Shown one piece after another: positions 1-8,193 of a stretch of 64,000 bases of DNA; the first letter of the stretch is position 1, and each line of letters opens with the position of its first letter. This DNA comes from Roseiarcus sp963823165 (GTDB taxonomy: Bacteria; Pseudomonadota; Alphaproteobacteria; Rhizobiales; Beijerinckiaceae), in contig CAWGKV010000030.1 in assembly GCA_963823165.1 (NCBI GenBank), forward strand, positions 85,672-149,671. Direction: 5' to 3'. The position numbers and the translations under genes were made by a program. The notes beneath the pieces are model-generated. The model made no database searches, was not told the DNA's origin, and saw only the letters and a list, made by a program, of their open reading frames with translations.

Positions 1-158
1 TCGGCGGAATCACGCCCGAGCGGATCGCGCCCTACCGCAGGGCCGGCGCCGACGGGTTCGGGATCGGGGGCGCGCTGTACCGGGCGGGGATGGCGGCGGC
101 GGAGGTGGCCGCCAGGGCGAAGGCGTTCGTGGAGGCCTGGAGGGAGACGGAACGCTGA
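1..158 (+). CDS. 2-dehydro-3-deoxy-6-phosphogalactonate aldolase-like protein, C-terminal fragment
   Basis: The window opens inside this gene; only about 51 C-terminal codons are visible, read from base 3 and ending with TGA at 156-158. The peptide has GGITPERI, then GADGFGIGGALYR, which resembles the last strands of the KDPG/KDPGal aldolase TIM barrel, where a glycine-rich loop binds the substrate phosphate. Enzymes of this family split 2-keto-3-deoxy-6-phosphosugars into pyruvate and glyceraldehyde 3-phosphate. The catalytic lysine lies upstream of the window and cannot be checked. The family is likely; the exact substrate (galactonate or gluconate derivative) is a guess from the GGALYR-type ending. 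Confidence 0.6.
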   Translation, partial: GGITPERIAPYRRAGADGFGIGGALYRAGMAAAEVAARAKAFVEAWRETER

Positions 159-286
159 CCCTGGCTCGGGCGACGCCACCGTTTGGCGGCCAGTCGATCT
201 TTTCAGTTGTCTGGAAACATCAGCGTCGCGCCAGTCCTTGCAGCTCCCTCGGAGCGCCTGGGTCGGCGTCGCGTTCGGCTGGGCGA

Positions 287-2140
287 TCACGGATCCTCGG
301 CCTGCTCCGACAGTTCGAGCCATGTCTCCTCGGCCGAGGCCAGCGCACGCTCGAGCTCGCCGCGACGCTGGGCGAGATCGGCGATCTTGACGACGTCGCC
401 GCCGCCGGCGCTCGCCTGGGTGAGGGCGTCGTCGATGCGCCGCAACAGGTCCTGGAAGCGGCTCATCCGGTCCTCGAGGGCGGCGAGCTCGCGCTTGACG
501 GTCCCCTGGGCGCGGCCGCGGGCGGGCGACGGGTTTGGCTTCGGGGCCGCCTCGCGCCTCTTCTGCGGCGCCGGCGCGCCCTGGCCGAGAACGTAGCGGC
601 CGTAGTCGGCGAGGTCGCCGTCGAACGGCGTCACCGTGCCGTTCGCCACCAGCCACAGCCGATCGACGCAGGCCTCCAAGAGCCGCCGGTCGTGCGAGAC
701 GATGATGCAGGCGCCCTCGTAGTCGTTGATCGTCTCGATGAGCTCGCCGCGGCTGTCGATGTCGAGGTGGTTGGTCGGCTCGTCGAGGATGAGAAGCTGC
801 GGCCCGTTGAACGCAGCAAGCCCCATGAGGAGCCGCGCCTTCTCGCCGCCGGACAGGGCTTCGACCTTGGTGTCGGCGCGCGCGCCGGAGAAGCCGATGA
901 TCGCGGCGCGGCCGCGGATCTTCGACTCCGCCTCGCCGCGCATCCGCTCGGCGACATGGCTGTAGGGGGTGCCGCCGGGGGCGAGATCGTCGATCTGGTG
1001 CTGGGCGAAAAAGCCGACCTCGAGCTTGTTCGCCCGCACCATCTTGCCGCCCATCGGCGCGAGCCTTCCGCCGATCAGCTTGGCGAAAGTCGACTTGCCG
1101 TTGCCGTTGGCGCCGAGCAGCCCGACGCGGTCGTCGTTCGAGAGGGTGAGGTCGATGCGCGACAAAACCGTCCGGCCGTCGTAGCCGGCGCTGACCTTCT
1201 CCATCGTCACGATCGGCGGGCTCAGTTTCCGCGCCACCGGCGGCCACTTGAACGGCATGACGGCCTCGTCGACCACCGCGGCGATCGGCTCCATTCGGGC
1301 CAGCATCTTGAGCCGCGATTGGGCCTGCGTCGCCTTCGTGGCGCTGGCGCGGAAGCGGTCGACGAACGCCTGCAGATGGGCGCGCCGCTCCTCCTGCTTC
1401 TTGGCCGCCTTGCCCTGCAGGGCCTGTTGTTCCCGGCGCTGGCGCTCGAAGCTGGTGTAGCCGCCGCTCCACAGGGTGAGCCTGCCCCGGTCGAGATGCA
1501 GGATGTGGTCGGCGACGTCGTCCAGAAGGTCGCGGTCGTGGCTGATGACCAGAATCGTCGACGCGCAGCTCTTCAGATAATCGGTGAGCCACAGCACGCC
1601 CTCGAGGTCGAGATAGTTGGTCGGCTCGTCGAGAAGCAGGACGTCCGGCTCGGAGAAGAGGACGGCGGCGAGCGCGACCCGCATTCGCCAGCCGCCGGAG
1701 AATGCGCCGAGCGCCCGGTTCTGCGCCTCCTCGTCGAAGCCGAGGCCTTTGAGGATGCGGGCGGCCCGGGCCGGCGCGGCGTGGGCGTCGATGTCGACGA
1801 GCCGGGTCTGGATGTCGGCGATGCGCTCGGGGTCGCTTGCGCTTTCTGCTTCGGCGATCAACGCCGCCCGCTCGACGTCCGCCGCAAGCACGAAGTCGAT
1901 CAGCGCGTCCGCACCGCCGGGCGCTTCCTGCTCGACGCTGCCGAGCCGCGCTGCCTTGGGCGTGGTGATCGAGCCGCTCTCGGGCGAGAGCTCGCCGCGG
2001 ATCAGGCGGAAGAGGGTGGTCTTCCCCGCGCCGTTGCGCCCGACGAGTCCGACCCGCGCCCCGGTCGGCAGCGCGGCGGTCGCGCCGTCGATCAGCAGCC
2101 GCTCGCCGAGGCGGTAGGTCAGGCCGTTGATATGAAGCAT
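287..2140 (-). CDS. ABC-F family ATPase (Uup/YheS-like)
   Basis: A soluble protein of about 617 residues with two ABC domains and no membrane segment, the ABC-F architecture. Domain 1 has Walker A GRNGAGKTT (about 34-42), signature FSGGWRMR (about 148) and Walker B LLLDEPTNYLD (about 168). Domain 2 has GANGNGKST (about 343), signature LSGGEKAR and LILDEPTNHLD. A charged linker joins them and the C-terminus is coiled-coil-like. ABC-F proteins act on the ribosome, relieving stalls or conferring antibiotic protection, rather than in transport. I chose the ATG at 2140 because the protein motif begins there (MLHINGL); the open frame runs further upstream into the 3' end of the aquaporin gene with no family similarity. 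Exact subfamily uncertain. Confidence 0.9.
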   Translation of the reverse strand: MLHINGLTYRLGERLLIDGATAALPTGARVGLVGRNGAGKTTLFRLIRGELSPESGSITTPKAARLGSVEQEAPGGADALIDFVLAADVERAALIAEAESASDPERIADIQTRLVDIDAHAAPARAARILKGLGFDEEAQNRALGAFSGGWRMRVALAAVLFSEPDVLLLDEPTNYLDLEGVLWLTDYLKSCASTILVISHDRDLLDDVADHILHLDRGRLTLWSGGYTSFERQRREQQALQGKAAKKQEERRAHLQAFVDRFRASATKATQAQSRLKMLARMEPIAAVVDEAVMPFKWPPVARKLSPPIVTMEKVSAGYDGRTVLSRIDLTLSNDDRVGLLGANGNGKSTFAKLIGGRLAPMGGKMVRANKLEVGFFAQHQIDDLAPGGTPYSHVAERMRGEAESKIRGRAAIIGFSGARADTKVEALSGGEKARLLMGLAAFNGPQLLILDEPTNHLDIDSRGELIETINDYEGACIIVSHDRRLLEACVDRLWLVANGTVTPFDGDLADYGRYVLGQGAPAPQKRREAAPKPNPSPARGRAQGTVKRELAALEDRMSRFQDLLRRIDDALTQASAGGGDVVKIADLAQRRGELERALASAEETWLELSEQAEDP

Positions 2141-2181
2141 GGCGGGCTTTTCGCCCGCCGCGCTCCGGGTTGCAAGGACGG

Positions 2182-2892
2182 CTACTTCTTCTTCGCGTCG
2201 AGCAGGGCGCCTTCGCGATAGAGAAAGCCGGCAAGTCCCGCCCCGATCAGCGGCGCGATGATGAAGAGCCACAGCTTCGCGACGGCGGCCGGATTCGTCC
2301 CCATGCCGATGATCGCCGGGCCGATCGACCGGGCCGGGTTGACCGAGGTGCCGGTGATGTTGATGCCGACCAGGTGGATGACGACCAGGGTAAGGCCGAT
2401 CGCGAGCCCGGCGAAGCCGGCCGGCGCGAAGGGGTGCGTGACGCCGAGGATGCAGACGAGGAAGAGGAAGGTCGCCACCACCTCGAAGACGAAGGCCGCC
2501 GCCATATTGTACTCGCCGTTATAGCCCGGGCCCCAGCCGTTCTGACCGAGCCCGCCGGTCCAGCCCGACGCCTTGCCGGACAGGATGATATAGAGGACCG
2601 CCGCGCCGACCAGCGCGCCCAGAACCTGGGCGATCCAGTAGCCGACCATCTCGGCGGCGGTCATGCGGCCGGCGACGAAAACGCCGAAGCTGACCGCGGG
2701 ATTGACGTGGCAGCCGGAGATCGGGCCGATGCCATAGGCCATGGCGACGATGGCGAAGCCGAAGGCGCTCGCGATGCCCAGGATGTCGATCGCGGTCGGG
2801 CCGGGCCCAGCGAGGCCGGCGATCGCCGCCGCCCCGCAGCCGAAGAAGACGAGGGCGAAGGTCCCGATGAATTCCGCCAGTTGCTTGTTCAT
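2182..2892 (-). CDS. aqpZ: aquaporin Z
   Basis: A 236-residue inner-membrane channel with six predicted membrane spans and the two half-helix NPA motifs (HVNPAVSFG at about 62-70 and SVNPARSIG at about 183-191). The selectivity filter of water-specific aquaporins is readable: His about 173, Thr about 182 and Arg about 188. It should therefore be an orthodox water channel rather than a glycerol facilitator. The start codon at 2892 follows a strong GGGAGGG ribosome site about 8 bases away. Transcribed toward the ABC-F gene with a 41-bp gap, so the two may share a transcript. Confidence 0.95.
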   Translation of the reverse strand: MNKQLAEFIGTFALVFFGCGAAAIAGLAGPGPTAIDILGIASAFGFAIVAMAYGIGPISGCHVNPAVSFGVFVAGRMTAAEMVGYWIAQVLGALVGAAVLYIILSGKASGWTGGLGQNGWGPGYNGEYNMAAAFVFEVVATFLFLVCILGVTHPFAPAGFAGLAIGLTLVVIHLVGINITGTSVNPARSIGPAIIGMGTNPAAVAKLWLFIIAPLIGAGLAGFLYREGALLDAKKK

Positions 2893-3084
2893 AATTTTTC
2901 CCTCCCGTCGAGCCGTGTTTGGCTACGCCTGTTAGCTGCGCTCGCGCGCGGAGTCCAGCAGGCGCTCGATCGTCGTTGGACGGCGCGGCGTTGCTTTCGG
3001 TTGCTCGGCGGCTATATATGCCACGCCTTCCGTATGACCCCTTGATGAAAGACGCGGGAATCGCGTCGCCGGAGCCTCTGCACA

Positions 3085-3471
3085 GTGCTCATCACTCAAG
3101 CCTTCGCCCAGACCGCCAGCGCAGCGTCGGCGGGCATACCCGACACGGTCATCCAGCTCGTGCCGATCGTGGCGATGATCGCGATCGTTTATTTCGTCCT
3201 GTGGCGTCCGCAGCAGCGCCGGGCCAAGGAGCAGCGCGAGATGGTGCAGGCGGCCCGGCGGGGCGACGTCGTGGTCACGACCGGAGGGATCATCGGCAAG
3301 GTTACGAAGTCGGTGGACGACAACGAGGTCGAGCTGGAAATCGCACCCAACGTGAAGGTTCGTTTGGCCAGAACGGGGATATCGGAAGTGCGCACGCGGG
3401 GGGAGCCGATCAAGGACGCGACGCCGCCCGCCAAGTCGGCGCCCGCCAAAAAGGACGCCCCGCACGCCTGA
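3085..3471 (+). CDS. yajC: preprotein translocase subunit YajC
   Basis: A 128-residue single-span membrane protein, subunit of the SecDF-YajC complex that assists Sec export. It has a hydrophobic segment at about 20-42 followed by the conserved cytoplasmic WRPQQRRAKEQ stretch and the GDVVVTTGGIIGKV block typical of YajC. The tail is Pro/Ala/Lys rich. The start is GTG at 3085, supported by GGAG at 3071-3074. It is followed by secD 46 bp downstream and secF, the standard alphaproteobacterial order. Confidence 0.96.
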   Translation: MLITQAFAQTASAASAGIPDTVIQLVPIVAMIAIVYFVLWRPQQRRAKEQREMVQAARRGDVVVTTGGIIGKVTKSVDDNEVELEIAPNVKVRLARTGISEVRTRGEPIKDATPPAKSAPAKKDAPHA

Positions 3472-3517
3472 GGTCCGCCCTCTTGCGGCCTTCGCAATTT
3501 GTTAGACAGAGAGCCTG

Positions 3518-5107
3518 ATGCTCCGTTTCGCCCCCTGGAAATTGGCTTCCGTTCTCGCGCTGGTCGCGGCGGCCGTCCTGCTCGTCATCCCGAGCTTCAT
3601 GCCCGCCAATGCCGTCGATTCGCTCGCCGACCGGCTGCCGGGGTTCATACCCATGCGCCAGATCGTGCTCGGGCTCGATCTTCAGGGCGGCGCCTACATG
3701 CTGATGCAGGTCGACGAGTCGTCGGTGATCAAGTCCCAGGTCGACGCCCTGCGCGACGACGTGCGCCAGAAGCTGCGCGACGGCAAGATCGGGCTGTCCG
3801 GCGGCATCGCCACCCAGGCTCGCGGCGTCCTGGTCCGGATTTCGGACCCCGCCGAGCGCGACAAGGCCTATGCGCTGCTGCAGTCGCTGAGCCAGCCGAT
3901 CGGCGGCCCCTTGGCCGGCGGCAACGGCCGGACCCTCGATGTCACCGAAACCGACAGCGGCGTTCAGCTGACGCTGACCGACGCCGCCATCGCCGACAAG
4001 GTGCGCCATGCGGTTACGCAGTCGATCGAGGTGTTGAACCGCCGCATCAACGCCATGGGGACGAAGGAAACGGTCGTCGAGCGGCAGGGCTCCAGCCGAA
4101 TCCTGATCGAGGTGCCCGGGCTTCAGGACACGACCAGGCTCAAGCAGATCATCGGCCAGACCGCCAAGCTCGACTTCCAGCTCGTCGCCGACCCGGGCGA
4201 TCCGCCGAACGAGGTCGAAACCTTGCCGATGCAGAAAGGCGGCGGGACAATCACGGTGCAGAAGCGCATCATGGTCGACGGCGCGGATCTGGTCGACGCC
4301 CAGCAGAGCTTCGACCAGCAGACCGGCGAGCCCGACGTGACCTTCCGCTTCAATCTGCGGGGGGCGCAGAAGTTCGGGCTGGTGACGTCGGAAAACGTCG
4401 GGCGGCCGTTCGCCATCGTGCTTGACGGCAAGGTCATTTCGGCCCCGGTGATCCGCTCTCCGATCACCGGCGGGACCGGTCAGATCACCGGCAATTTCAC
4501 CTTGGACGAAGCAAGCAGCCTGGCGATCCTCTTGCGCGCCGGGGCGTTGCCGGCCAAGCTCACCGTGGTCGAGGAGCGCACCGTCGGGCCGGGCCTCGGG
4601 CAGGATTCGATCGACGCCGGCAAGCGCGCGGCCTTTGTCGGCGCCATTCTGGTCGTCATCTACATGATCGCGACCTACGGCATTTTCGGCGTCTTCGCCG
4701 ATCTCGCGCTCGGCGTGCACATTCTCCTCATCTTCGCTTCGATGGTGCTGCTCGGGGCGACGCTGACGCTTCCCGGCATCGCAGGCATCGTGTTCACCAT
4801 CGGCATGGCGGTCGATTCGAACGTGCTGATCTACGAGCGGATTCGCGAGGAGGCGCATCTCGGACGGTCGGTGATCTCCGCTCTTGACGCGGGCTTCAAG
4901 CGGGCTTTCGCGACCATCGTCGACTCGAATGTGACGATGTTCGTGGCCGCGCTCATCCTCTATCTTTTCGGTTCAGGAGCGGTGCGCGGCTTCGCCGTCT
5001 CGCTCGGCCTCGGCATCGTGACGTCCATCGTCACCGCGGTGACGATGACGCGGATGATGATCGGGCTGTGGTATCACCGCGGCCGTCCGAGAAAGATCCC
5101 GATATGA
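3518..5107 (+). CDS. secD: protein translocase subunit SecD
   Basis: A 529-residue RND-superfamily membrane protein that uses the proton gradient to help pull preproteins through SecYEG. It has one N-terminal span, the DLQGGAYMLMQVD motif (about 53-65), a large periplasmic P1 region, then a C-terminal block of five spans containing the GMAVDSNVLIYERIREE motif typical of SecD helix 4. ATG at 3518 is preceded by AGAGAG. It lies between yajC and secF. Confidence 0.97.
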   Translation: MLRFAPWKLASVLALVAAAVLLVIPSFMPANAVDSLADRLPGFIPMRQIVLGLDLQGGAYMLMQVDESSVIKSQVDALRDDVRQKLRDGKIGLSGGIATQARGVLVRISDPAERDKAYALLQSLSQPIGGPLAGGNGRTLDVTETDSGVQLTLTDAAIADKVRHAVTQSIEVLNRRINAMGTKETVVERQGSSRILIEVPGLQDTTRLKQIIGQTAKLDFQLVADPGDPPNEVETLPMQKGGGTITVQKRIMVDGADLVDAQQSFDQQTGEPDVTFRFNLRGAQKFGLVTSENVGRPFAIVLDGKVISAPVIRSPITGGTGQITGNFTLDEASSLAILLRAGALPAKLTVVEERTVGPGLGQDSIDAGKRAAFVGAILVVIYMIATYGIFGVFADLALGVHILLIFASMVLLGATLTLPGIAGIVFTIGMAVDSNVLIYERIREEAHLGRSVISALDAGFKRAFATIVDSNVTMFVAALILYLFGSGAVRGFAVSLGLGIVTSIVTAVTMTRMMIGLWYHRGRPRKIPI

Positions 5108-5138
5108 ACGCGTTGGCGAGCCTTATGGACACCGCTCG

Positions 5139-6095
5139 ATGAAACTCCTCCGCCTCGCGCCCGAGAACACCAAGTTCGGCTTCATGCGGTTCCGCCGCGT
5201 GAGCTATCCCCTGTCGGCGACGCTCTCGATCATCTCCGTTCTGATGTTCCTGTTCGTCGGCATGAATTTCGGCATCGACTTCGCCGGCGGCACCCAGGTC
5301 GACATGCGCGCCAAGAGTGGCGAAGCGCACGTGGCCGAGATCCGCGCGAAGGCGGACAGTCTCGGACTTGGCCAGGTCGAAGTGCAGCGGCTCGGCGCCG
5401 AGTCGGACGTTCTGTTGCGGATCGGCGTGCAGCCGGGCGGCGACACGGGCGAGCAGACGGCGGTCGCCAAGCTGCGCGACGCTTTCTCCAACGACTACGT
5501 ATTCCGCAGCGTCAATTCGGTCGGACCGACGGTTTCCGCCGAGCTGGTGCAAAGCGGCACTCTCGGCGTCGTGGTCGCCATCATCGCGGTGCTGACCTAT
5601 CTCTGGTTCCGCTTCGAGTGGCAGTTCGCGGTCGGGGCGATCATCGGGACGATGCACGACCTGCTGCTGACGGTCGGCTTCTTCTGCGTGACCCAGCTCG
5701 AGTTCAATCAGACGTCGATCGCGGCGATCCTGACCATCGTCGGCTATTCGCTCAACGAGACCGTGGTGGTGCTCGACCGCATTCGCGAGGTGATGCGCAA
5801 ATACAAGCGCCTGACGACGGCCGAGATCATCGACATGTCGATCAACGCCGTTCTGCCGCGCACCATCATGACTGCGACGACCGTGTTCCTCGCGCTGCTC
5901 GCCCTGTTCTTCCTGGGCGGCCATGTCATCCGTTCGTTCTCCGCCGCGATGATCTGGGGAATTTTCGTCGCCACCTATTCGTCGATCTTCATCTGCTCTC
6001 CGATGCTGATCTACATGGGCGTGCGCGGCGACGTGTTCGACAAGAAGGAACAGGACGCCGACGCGGCGCCTGCGAAGTCGAGGGTCAAGGCGTGA
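5139..6095 (+). CDS. secF: protein translocase subunit SecF
   Basis: A 318-residue partner of SecD with six spans. Visible family motifs are GIDFAGGTQVD after the first span, and SLNETVVVLDRIRE in the C-terminal membrane block. The C-terminal tail is short and charged. Its TGA stop at 6093-6095 overlaps the GTG start of the next gene by 4 bases, indicating translational coupling to the NDUFAF3-like gene. Confidence 0.97.
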   Translation: MKLLRLAPENTKFGFMRFRRVSYPLSATLSIISVLMFLFVGMNFGIDFAGGTQVDMRAKSGEAHVAEIRAKADSLGLGQVEVQRLGAESDVLLRIGVQPGGDTGEQTAVAKLRDAFSNDYVFRSVNSVGPTVSAELVQSGTLGVVVAIIAVLTYLWFRFEWQFAVGAIIGTMHDLLLTVGFFCVTQLEFNQTSIAAILTIVGYSLNETVVVLDRIREVMRKYKRLTTAEIIDMSINAVLPRTIMTATTVFLALLALFFLGGHVIRSFSAAMIWGIFVATYSSIFICSPMLIYMGVRGDVFDKKEQDADAAPAKSRVKA

Positions 6096-6490
6096 CACCC
6101 GATGTCGAGGCTGCGGCGTTCGCGCCCGGCGGCCACGCGATCGTGGCGCACGGCGGCGGCGCCTTCGCCTTCGCCGGCATGTCCCATCATGGCTCGATCC
6201 TGGCGACGCCGAAGGGCGTCCGCGGCATCGAGGCCGCGAGCGTCGCCGACCTCGATGAGCGCGCCCTCGCGGCGCTGTTCGCCGAATTGGCGGAGGCGCC
6301 GGGATCGATCGAGTTCCTGGTGATCGGCTCCGGCGCGCGCATGGCGCCCGTCCCCAAGGCGCTGCGCGCCGCGCTGCGCGAGGCGGGTGTTCGCTTCGAG
6401 GCTATGGCGACCGGCCCGGCTTTGCGCGTCTATAACGTGATGCAGTCGGAAGACCGCCGGGTCGCAGCGGCGCTGATCGCGACCCCGTGA
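6092..6490 (+). CDS. Mth938/NDUFAF3-like domain protein
   Basis: A 132-residue soluble protein of the Mth938 fold (DUF498). The GTG start at 6092 overlaps the secF stop. The fold core is visible as FAGMSHHGSILATP, then the central LVIGSGARMAPVP and the C-terminal ATGPALRVYNVMQSEDRRVAAALI; the last block is the signature of this family. The mitochondrial homolog NDUFAF3 is an assembly factor for respiratory complex I, and linkage of this family to secDF is known in alphaproteobacteria. The bacterial function is not established. It overlaps the next gene by 4 bases. Confidence 0.88.
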   Translation: MTPDVEAAAFAPGGHAIVAHGGGAFAFAGMSHHGSILATPKGVRGIEAASVADLDERALAALFAELAEAPGSIEFLVIGSGARMAPVPKALRAALREAGVRFEAMATGPALRVYNVMQSEDRRVAAALIATP

Positions 6491-7356
6491 CGCTTACGGG
6501 TCGGGTCGGCGCCGCGGCGCTGGCGGAAGCCCGCAAGCATTGCGCCGCCCTCGCCCGGGAGAAGGCCCGCGACCAGTGGCTCGGCGCGCTCTACGCCCCG
6601 CCCGACGCCCGCGACGCGCTCATCGCCCTCGCCGCATTCGACCACGAGATCCGCCAGGCGCGGCTGCGCGCCCGCGATCCCAATCTGGCGGCCATACGGC
6701 TCGCCTGGTGGCGCGGCGTCGTCTGCGGCGAACGGGAGGCGGAAGCCGCCGGCAATCCGACGGCGCTGGCGCTCCTCGCCGCTATCGAAGGCTTCTCGCT
6801 GCCGCGCGATCCGCTGGAGACGATGCTCGACGCGCGGCTCGAGGAACTGGCTCCGGCGGAGAATTTCGACCTCGCCGCCTTCGAGTCCTTCGCCGACGCA
6901 AGTGAAGGCATGAGGCTCCGGCTCGCCACCCGGATATGCGGCAGCGAGGGCGCCGACACGGCGGAAGTCGCGCCCCCGGCGGGGCAGGCGTTGGGGCTGA
7001 CCCGCATGCTCGCCGCATTGCCGGCGAAGGCCGGATCCGCGCCGACTCTTTTTCCCGTGGACCTTGCCCGACGTCACGGCGCGACACTCGTCGATTTCGA
7101 CGCCCGCCGCCCGAGCGCCGGGGTCGTCGCCGCCTGCGAGGAGGCGCGCGCTCTGGCCGGCGAGAGGCTCGACAAGGCGGAGCGGCTTCTCGCGTCGTCG
7201 CCGCGGGCGATCCTGCCGGCTTTCATCCCGCTCGGCGCCGTCCGCCTCGATCTCGCCCGGCTCGCGCGCAAAGCCGAAAACCCCTTCGACCCGCCTCCCG
7301 AGGCCTCGCCGCTCCGCCGCCAATGGGCGATCTGGCGCTGGGCGCGGCGACGGTGA
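6487..7356 (+). CDS. squalene/phytoene synthase family protein (NDUFAF6-like)
   Basis: A 289-residue all-helical prenyl-synthase-fold protein. The GTG start at 6487 overlaps the stop of the NDUFAF3-like gene. The family region is readable as AFDHEIRQARLRARDPNLAAI followed by RLAWWRGV. The two aspartate-rich DxxxD metal sites of true squalene/phytoene synthases are not present (the first position reads DHEIR), so it is unlikely to make isoprenoids. It best fits the NDUFAF6 branch, whose mitochondrial member assists complex I assembly. Being coupled to the NDUFAF3-like gene supports this; the bacterial role is inferred. Confidence 0.82.
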   Translation: MTLTGRVGAAALAEARKHCAALAREKARDQWLGALYAPPDARDALIALAAFDHEIRQARLRARDPNLAAIRLAWWRGVVCGEREAEAAGNPTALALLAAIEGFSLPRDPLETMLDARLEELAPAENFDLAAFESFADASEGMRLRLATRICGSEGADTAEVAPPAGQALGLTRMLAALPAKAGSAPTLFPVDLARRHGATLVDFDARRPSAGVVAACEEARALAGERLDKAERLLASSPRAILPAFIPLGAVRLDLARLARKAENPFDPPPEASPLRRQWAIWRWARRR

Positions 7357-7373
7357 GATTTGCGCCGCGCTGC

Positions 7374-7392
7374 CGCTAAAGCCGGTTTAGCG
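7374..7392. repeat. small inverted repeat with TTTAGCG repeats
   Basis: CGCTAAA and TTTAGCG form a 7-bp stem around a 5-base loop just after the NDUFAF6-like gene. TTTAGCG recurs at 7397-7403 and 7439-7445. A T7 run follows at about 7454 but is not adjacent to the stem, so an intrinsic terminator is possible but not shown. The following 7470-7500 stretch is unusually AT-rich for this window. Confidence 0.35.
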
Positions 7393-7564
7393 CCGATTTA
7401 GCGTCTGGCCCTAAAGGAATCAGCGGCTTGCGACCCCGTTTAGCGTCGCCCCATTTTTTTGCGCAGCCAGCGGCATATTATACCAATTATAAATGTATAT
7501 AACTGGAAATCGGGTTGTTCGACCGCAGCCACCGGGCGGGACTGCACGCCCACTCGGCGTTGGT

Positions 7565-8101
7565 CTAATGGCCTGTACAGGCCATCAATCTGATCCCGGC
7601 GCTCGCCTCGCCGTTCTCATCCGCCGCACTCCCCGCCGCAGACCCGCGCCGCGAGAAGGCCGCGACCAGGGCCTTGAGCTCCGGCTCCCTGATCATGGCG
7701 ACGGCCCTGGCCGGGGCGACCCACTGAACCACGCGCTGTTCGAGTTCAGGCCAGACCTCGCTCTGCCGTTTGACCAGCAGCGGATAGACCTTGACCTCGC
7801 AGTTCACGCGCATGCCGCTCTCGTCGAGCAGCTTTTCGTAAGTGAAGAGGCCGATCGACTTGCCTCCGACGCGGCCTCTCACCCCGGCCTCTTCGAAGGC
7901 CTCCCGGGCGGCCGATTTCGGCGGCTTCAGCCCCTTGATCGGCCAGCCCTTGGGGATGATCCAGCGTCTGGACTGCCGCGTGGTGACGAGCAGGATCTCC
8001 ATCCCCGCTTCCGGCGTGAGCCGATAGGGGAGCGCGCCGTACTGGATGCGGACCGCGGGTTCGGCTTTCCGTTTGCGGGGCTTGCGAGGAATCGCCTTCA
8101 C
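7565..8101 (-). CDS. NUDIX hydrolase (DIPP-like)
   Basis: A 178-residue protein whose Nudix box runs GWPIKGLKPPKSAAREAFEEAG at about 52-73. The REAFEEAG metal-binding core is intact, but the first Glu of the consensus GX5EX7REUXEEXGU is replaced by Leu. The basic N-terminus (PRKPRKRK) precedes a RIQYGALPYR strand typical of the diphosphoinositol/diadenosine polyphosphate-type Nudix proteins in Hyphomicrobiales. It should hydrolyse a nucleoside or inositol diphosphate compound; the substrate cannot be told. It sits 92 bp downstream of ppk2 on the same strand, so phosphate metabolism is a plausible link. Confidence 0.88.
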   Translation of the reverse strand: MKAIPRKPRKRKAEPAVRIQYGALPYRLTPEAGMEILLVTTRQSRRWIIPKGWPIKGLKPPKSAAREAFEEAGVRGRVGGKSIGLFTYEKLLDESGMRVNCEVKVYPLLVKRQSEVWPELEQRVVQWVAPARAVAMIREPELKALVAAFSRRGSAAGSAADENGEASAGIRLMACTGH

Positions 8102-8193
8102 TCCTGTCTCGTCGGGGTTGGCCTTCGTTCACCGGCTCCTGGCGCTTCGGAGGGTCCGGTGATCCGACCGGCCGCCGCAGGAGAGACAAAAAC

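Noticed and set aside
692..2221. Plus-strand open frame of about 509 codons
   Set aside because: Antisense of the ABC-F gene; composition-driven.
7454..7460. T7 run as intrinsic terminator of the secDF operon
   Set aside because: The only nearby stem (7374-7392) is about 60 bp upstream, too far from the T tract.
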